DNA of 64,000 bases from Liolophura sinensis. Lineage: Eukaryota; Mollusca; Polyplacophora; Chitonida; Chitonidae. The stretch lies in NCBI RefSeq assembly GCF_032854445.1, contig NC_088300.1, forward strand, positions 46,433,682 through 46,497,681, written 5' to 3'. Shown here in pieces: positions 58,346 to 64,000 of this stretch (within the stretch, counting starts at the first letter, position 1; each line of letters starts with the position of its first letter). The notes below the pieces were generated by a model, which did no database searches, was not told the origin of the DNA, and saw nothing but the letters and a program-made list of their open reading frames with translations. The translations under genes were made by a program, and so were the position numbers.

Positions 58346-59650
58346 TATCCTGCCAAGTTTTGCAGACTGTGCAGACTCGGTTTCATGCCATTTTTATTTC
58401 CCACTCAATAAACGTATGGCGTATATAATGTAATAGACCTGTATGCTATTCGTCGTTGTGCGGGATAAACTGTGGTGAGCTAAAACACTGATCCACATGA
58501 CACACTAGACTAGAATGTAGCCGCCATAAAACAAATCATCTTCATCAGTACCATCATGATTCGCCCTTAAAGTAGCTCTCTGTGCTGCAGACGAAACAAC
58601 CATCGTGCCTTCTTTCTTTGACTGTGAAGGACATTTGTGTAACACAAGTAGATTTGGATCACTTGCTTTCTTTGCAGTACTAGTCCTCAGATCTCTGGAG
58701 AAAACAAAAAGAAAACATGTTCAGTTTTCTTCCAAGCCGGGAATCAATGACTATTTAGAGATATACAAGATCTCTCCTGAGGCATAGTACAATTAAAGAA
58801 ACTCCTGGAATAAATGTGTGTAGCCAAACCCTGCAGCTGGAATAAAAGACGGTTGTATATATTACTTCTTCCTCCGCCATATCTATAATGCTGAAAAAAT
58901 TGTATTTCCAAGGGCACTTATGACGAAGTGGCTACGAGTTCCGTTCGTGTGTAGATAGTGCAGACATAACGGAGTAATGTCAATTAAGAGTTGACGTAGA
59001 TGCAGGATATAACGAACTAGCCCATCCTTCCTCTGCTCAATGGAGATGACAACAAAATGTGATTGCATGGTAGAAGGACATCTCGTTTCCTGGAGACAGG
59101 CATTACCCTACCTGTAGGAAATCCGAGACCCAATAGTGAAGCCGCGTTGGACGAAGTTAGGGGGGACCACACCACTGTCTGTCCGCTTTTCCTTGAACTT
59201 AGCGGCCTTGAACTGCATACAGGGGCAGGTGACGTATTCAGAGTAGAGATAACCCGACTTGTTTACCCGCTGGTATACTGTGTTTATCGATAGAGGATGA
59301 AGAGTTCATCGACAAACGAGGCGCAGGGTAGAATTTCGCTACGATAGACAAATGAAGTGTTAAAGTGGCGCTTACAGTGCTTTTTTTCACAGTGTCGCAT
59401 AACCGTTACGCAAAACACTTTTCAGCATTGTACCCGTCTTCCAATCTGCTATATGCGAATAGTTATCAGTTGATTGTAACAGCCTTATACATGCGCTGTG
59501 GATTGCATGCAAAAGTCTCCGGTTTCCAATTAGCTGTGCACAAAAGTTTGACGTTCATGCCCTGTGAATACTTGAAGAAAGCGTTCACTTGTAAAATAAG
59601 GATAAAATATTAAACCATATTTACCACACCAGGGTGAAAATTACTACATA
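58346..59650. other. Nothing recognised
   Basis: Unique DNA. Short frames at 58605-58787, 59063-59293 and 59365-59613 show no domain. Confidence 0.4.
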
Positions 59651-59869
59651 GTGAAAAGGACTTCAGTATATATAGGTACTCAACCTCTGTTCATTTTATG
59701 TTTTGTGTTGATCTCTGTTTTTGTTTTGCTCCGATCAAATGTATGCTGTCAAGTCTGCTCAGGGAATTCCTTGCTTGTACTGACAAACACATGCATAATT
59801 AATTGCGAAACAATCGTCAACCATGATGAATATTCAGTATTTCACTTTCAAAGGTGCAAGGAATGTTGA
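59651..59869 (+). CDS. Open frame: possible signal peptide and cysteine-rich tail, unproven
   Basis: A 72-codon frame. About residues 12-28 are strongly hydrophobic (LFILCFVLISVFVLL), as in a signal peptide or membrane anchor, and the remaining 44 residues hold seven cysteines. A donor-like AAAGGTGCAAG near its end would allow it to be a first coding exon. There is no family match from memory, no second exon found, and the local DNA is ordinary AT-rich sequence. Probably a chance frame. Confidence 0.13.
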   Translation: MKRTSVYIGTQPLFILCFVLISVFVLLRSNVCCQVCSGNSLLVLTNTCIINCETIVNHDEYSVFHFQRCKEC

Positions 59870-62800
59870 GGAGTTCAGTTGTCATAGAAAACACCTTAAC
59901 ATGTTCAAACCTGTCTAATTGTGCCCAACATGTAACTATGAAAACTTGAACTTCTGTTAACAACAAAGACAAAAATCCCACTGAATACAAGAACTTTATT
60001 GTTAATCAATTCACATCTCTGGGCCATAATTCTACCTGTATAGAAAAAAAAAATGGAACGTTGCATGAGTGAAAGACACATGCAAAGAACAGGTCATGGG
60101 TTCCACTGAAATATTCTCACATATCTGTCAGAGCACATTACTTTACACCTGTTGATTCCTTTAAAAACTGGAACAAGCTATTTTTAAAAGAGATTCATTG
60201 CATAAGACATAAATCCCCAAGTCTTAATCACGCCACAAAATAAAAACAAGAAATTAACTTTTTTTCTCATAGATCATTTCATTTATTCTTTGTTCTTGTG
60301 TGTAAACTGTTTGTTATTTGAAACATACCCTGCATTTCTGGACCGTGGCATAGATGTATGTCGAAATATAGATTTAGCAAAGTATTGTATTATACCTGAA
60401 AGAAATCAATGAGACCAAGAGCTAACTTGCGTAGGACCATATGGTTAAATTCAAGCAAAGAACGTAAGCCTTTTCTGTACTGAAATAACTGAAGAAGGCT
60501 TTTTTACATTTCACGGTAATGTATTTAAGCGTCTAGATTTTGAGTTCTTTCAATATATGCACACATAGTTAACTCCTGATTTTTTGTATTTGCATCAGAT
60601 TTCCGAAATTACTCTACTTATTAGTGCCTTCGTTTAGAGTAGATTAGTGTGGCGGCACAGCTTCTTGCTTGCGCAGTATGGTGAACTTTGTATGGGGATT
60701 AATGTATTTTTTAATCTAGTAAACTTGTGGTGTAACATATTTTTAAATCTAGAAAATAGTAATATCGGTGTGACGAGAAGATGCGGTGTTTGACTTCTCT
60801 ACAAGAATTTTATAGTAACACTTGTTGTAGATAAATATATTGTTGGAAACTTGTTGGAACGTCTTTGGATCGGTCAGATATTATTTTCTGAAGGTCAGGA
60901 AGTACCTCTTGCATGTACCGCATAACCGTATAGAACTTGATGAGTCTAAGGTACAAAGTTTAATAGTGTTTACCGCCTAGTTCCATTTTCAGGTTAGCAT
61001 AACACCGAAATTTGCTATTCTACTTCTCCGCCTAATACCTTCATCATTGAAAGGACATGATGTTATTAGATGAGAAAATAATCGACAGATGTATTTTCTG
61101 TAAATCCAACGCTGTAGATAGCCTGCAGGATTGGCGAAAAAGTAATCTTGTTGAGAAAAAAGTTATCTCCGATCTCAGATTTCTTATGTAATCCACTTAA
61201 TGGCACGGACCTTGTTTAAAGGCGAAAAATAGGTCGTTACTGGTGAAGCTCTAACATCTGAAATGCGGCAAAGCTCTCGTCTGTCGGAGAAGTCGGTGAA
61301 GCAGACGATTCTTCAACATGTAACTTCATCCGGGTTGTTCAGTGTACATTGCACCTCGTCCCACGCAGTACTTGTTTTTATATGCCCAATTCAAAATGCT
61401 TCAATATCATTAATCGTGATTTTCAGACGCGGTTTTACACTGTTTGACACATCGTTTTTATGCCTTTTCTTCTACTTCCACAAATGCGCCTTTAGCACAT
61501 ATTGGACTGGTGAAACAAAATTATCGCAGAATTACATAATATAGTCCTTCCTATACAACATCCTTTGATTTTTAATCAAACACAGTTTGAATGAGGATGG
61601 TTAGACTGATTGCGGGAATGTGAAACACAGGTATGATTTTAGCAAGTGTCGTATTATTACTCCGGGGCCTTTCATTAACTAGAAGTCACTGAGTTCAAAC
61701 ACAGCTAATGCTGTCTTGCTATACATGTGTACAGACCTCTGTAGCTGAGTAGTGGACTACGTAACAGATCGGACATCATCGTCGTCTATTTATCCTTTCA
61801 AGTAATGTTTAAAAGAATAGGTTAGTAATTCTATTAAAGAAATATTTATGTTCTTAGTGATTTGATTTGTGCTCTGTTTAATTACTCGGTTTGCCCCCAT
61901 AGTCTGACACAGGACAAAATATACTCAACGGTTAAGTGGGCGGAAGTGCTGATTGATTTAGAGCATGGATCATCAATCGATAAGAACCATCATGGCGTCA
62001 AAAATGGTCAAGAAACGCACGGAATTTATCAGTATGGATAAACCAGCCCAAAGCTTTAGCCGTGGGATAAATGGTCAATTTGTTGCCTTTTGCTTCTGCT
62101 GTTGAATGAGTGATAAGCTGGTTGTGGCGGCTAAATGAACGGTACTGATCGATCTAATTGATAATAGTGTTTTCATCCCGGCCTTCTCACGGAGATAAGC
62201 ACCGCTAACAGGATAGAGGGGTAGCATGCTATGTAAATGGACTGTCAGTAGCGACCCATTGTAATGTTTGGGGGCTTCCTTAGGGAACGCCGCCGGTATA
62301 TTGGGCCAGGCATGATCAGGTGTGTAGATATACTTGAAGTATTGCTTCCTAGAGCTGGGATATTAACGCGTCCCCAAGGGAGTGTAATCTGTTCTCTGGT
62401 CTGGCAGCGTGTCGTGTGTTTGTTTACCCTGACCATCTCCATATATGACCGTCATATTAACGGGTGAACATCTGGAGCAATGCGACACGGTATCACCAAA
62501 GCCTCATGGGAAAATATGAATAATTATTATTTGTCGTTCGCCTTTTCAGAACTGATCGTAAACTATGAGCCGATTGTATCAAAAACAAGCTCACTAGACA
62601 CGCGTAACTTTTTGCTGATCAGTTACTTAAAAATTTATGGTCTGAGAGGTGCTATTAATGTGTGTATTCCCAGTGGAGAGCCAATCGGATTGCATGCAGC
62701 GTGTTGATGATGGTCGTTCGCTGACCAGGCTTGTTTTCACGGTAAAGCGACGATCTGTCGTTTACATGGATAGCTAATAGTCATTTGTCGTGACTCTGGT

Positions 62801-63200
62801 TCCGCTGATACGGAGCGACCAGGCCAGGAAGTGAGCCATTATATTGTCCATCTCATAGGGACTGTCTTCAAGCCGCATAGTGAGGTACGCTTAATGAGAA
62901 CCAATTCACAACCGTGAATACTTAATTACTGACTCGTGCTGCTGTCCTGGTAGGATGTGTGCGTGAAATGTCTTTGTTTCTACCAATCTCGCCTTCTCAT
63001 CCATTTCTCCGATACCTCACCTTCACCAATATGTTTATCAATGTACAGCTTGACCTTCATGTATAGTGCTGGATCAGTGGTGACAGTCTCGTTATCTAAA
63101 TAAGCTGCAGAGAAATGGCGTTTCTGAGATTAGATGAGTATCTTCTGTAAAAATCGGTATACGTCGTCTGTTTTGTACCGTTTTGGGTGTTTACCATTAT
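59870..63200. other. Nothing recognised
   Basis: About 3.3 kb without a repeat shared with the window. A minus-strand AATAAAG near 59994-60000 could be a polyadenylation signal, but no coding frame is found in the 1.2 kb upstream of it on that strand. Frames at 61263-61544, 62264-62467 and 62480-62707 have no domain. Confidence 0.4.
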
Positions 63201-63412
63201 TTGGCACTGGGGTATGTCGCTTGTTTTATACCTTGTTATATGTTTTTCCATCTTAGACATTGGAATATGTTACCTGTTTTATACCTTCTTATATGTTTAT
63301 CCATCTTAGGCATTGGAATATGTTACCGGTTTTATACCTTCTTACATGTTTTTTCCATCTTAGGCATTGGAGTATGTTACCGGTTTTATGACTTCTTATA
63401 TGTTAAGACATG
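63201..63412 (+). repeat. Minisatellite of about 53-54 bp, four units
   Basis: Units carry CATTGGAATATGTTACCTG or a variant, GTTTTATACCTTCTTATATG, and TCCATCTTAGG. Starts lie near 63204, 63258, 63312 and 63365. The last unit is cut after TTCTTATATGTTA. The 78-codon frame across it reflects the repetition. Confidence 0.9.
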
Positions 63413-63439
63413 GTGCTAGGGGCTGTCTATCTTGCTACT

Positions 63440-63595
63440 TTTTAAGTATTTATGTGAACAGTTAGAATAAACCCGTAAGTGTGGTAAATTAACAACGGGT
63501 TGAATTACACTTGTTACATGCGGCCATTTACGCCAACTATCACACTATCGTTGCTTTGATATTACTCTCTGTACGCTGTAGCCTTTAATATTATG
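63440..63595 (+). repeat. Dispersed repeat family R, copy (plus)
   Basis: TAAGTATTTATGTGAACAGT, TAGAATAAACCCGTAAGTG, CTTGTTACATGCGGCCATTT, AACTATCACACTATCGTTGC and CTCTCTGTACGCTGTAG. Standard order of blocks. Confidence 0.8.
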
Positions 63596-64000
63596 GGTAT
63601 CTCACTCAGGAAACTCTTTGTATAATGATCAAGATGTGCAAGCATATAAATGACCCTTTAGGAGTGTGATGTTTGCACAGTTCATCGACTAATGTTACCA
63701 TACGCGACTTATGTATGTTGTATTTATTATACATTAGATATTTCCTCATGTCAATGTGAGGGAGTGACATCACACGCCCCAATCACAATGTTAATTTGTG
63801 CCTGAGTGAACACTGAGCCACCTCAGTAGTTTGTTCAACATGAGTAGCGATACACACACAACTTGGCTTTGTAATAGTTACTGCAAGCGTATGAATAGTC
63901 ACTTGCTGGAAGAACTCGCTTTTTGCGCATGTCAATGAAGTCTGACAGATGGTTTGAGTTGGGCAGCGTCGGTTTACTCATAGCACCATGGTTTACATGA
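63596..64000. other. Nothing recognised
   Basis: Unique-looking DNA to the end of the window. Confidence 0.4.

Noticed and set aside
59985-60010. Minus-strand AATAAAG as the 3' end of a gene
   Set aside because: No coding frame lies in the region upstream of it on the minus strand. Such hexamers are common in AT-rich DNA.

Overview
The window looks like non-coding nuclear DNA from a lophotrochozoan animal, most likely a mollusc. I base this on the repeats, not on any gene. It carries tRNA-derived SINEs of a kind I associate with mollusc genomes: one family with a tail reading like 'gaatattcttgagtacggcgtaaaacacc' split over its copies and an AAAT-type tail, a second with a tRNA-like head and a tail ending in ACTCACTCAC-type repeats, and fragments of a third. 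The lineage is an inference from memory of such elements. I find no exon, rRNA or functional tRNA that I can defend. The only recognisable protein family is a dead Tc1/mariner transposase. Most open reading frames are short chance frames, or run through repeats whose period is a multiple of three.

Layout. 1-6.4 kb: sparse DNA with two MITE-like inverted-repeat elements, one SINE and short dispersed repeats. 6.4-31.5 kb: a nest of duplications. An old block occurs at least three times (A1 about 6410-9790, A2 about 10570-16455, A4 about 29150-31480; the right half of A2 is present again at 21133-22980). A2 was hit by a MITE that itself received a SINE (11378-11880) and by a Tc1-like element (13166-14694). 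A 6.4-kb segment starting inside that Tc1 element was then copied in tandem, head to tail (S1 14165-20600, S2 20601-27044). 31.5-40.7 kb: AT-rich DNA with a microsatellite, a 375-bp fold-back element and SINEs, one nested in a dispersed repeat. 40.8-41.9 kb: a 172-bp satellite array of about seven units. 44.3-45.3 kb: a GC- and CpG-rich stretch that may be a promoter or first exon. 45.9-64 kb: further SINEs, one MITE, several minisatellites and long stretches with nothing recognisable.

The best story here is an evolutionary series within one window. At the same place in the old block, a 30-bp sequence is present once in A4, twice in A1, 12 times in S1 and 15 times in S2. This shows a minisatellite from possible seed to array. 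The Tc1 element gives the order of events: it is absent from the matching sites in A1 and A4, present in A2, and cut by the breakpoint of the recent tandem duplication. I see no defence system, gene cluster or other new protein-coding system.
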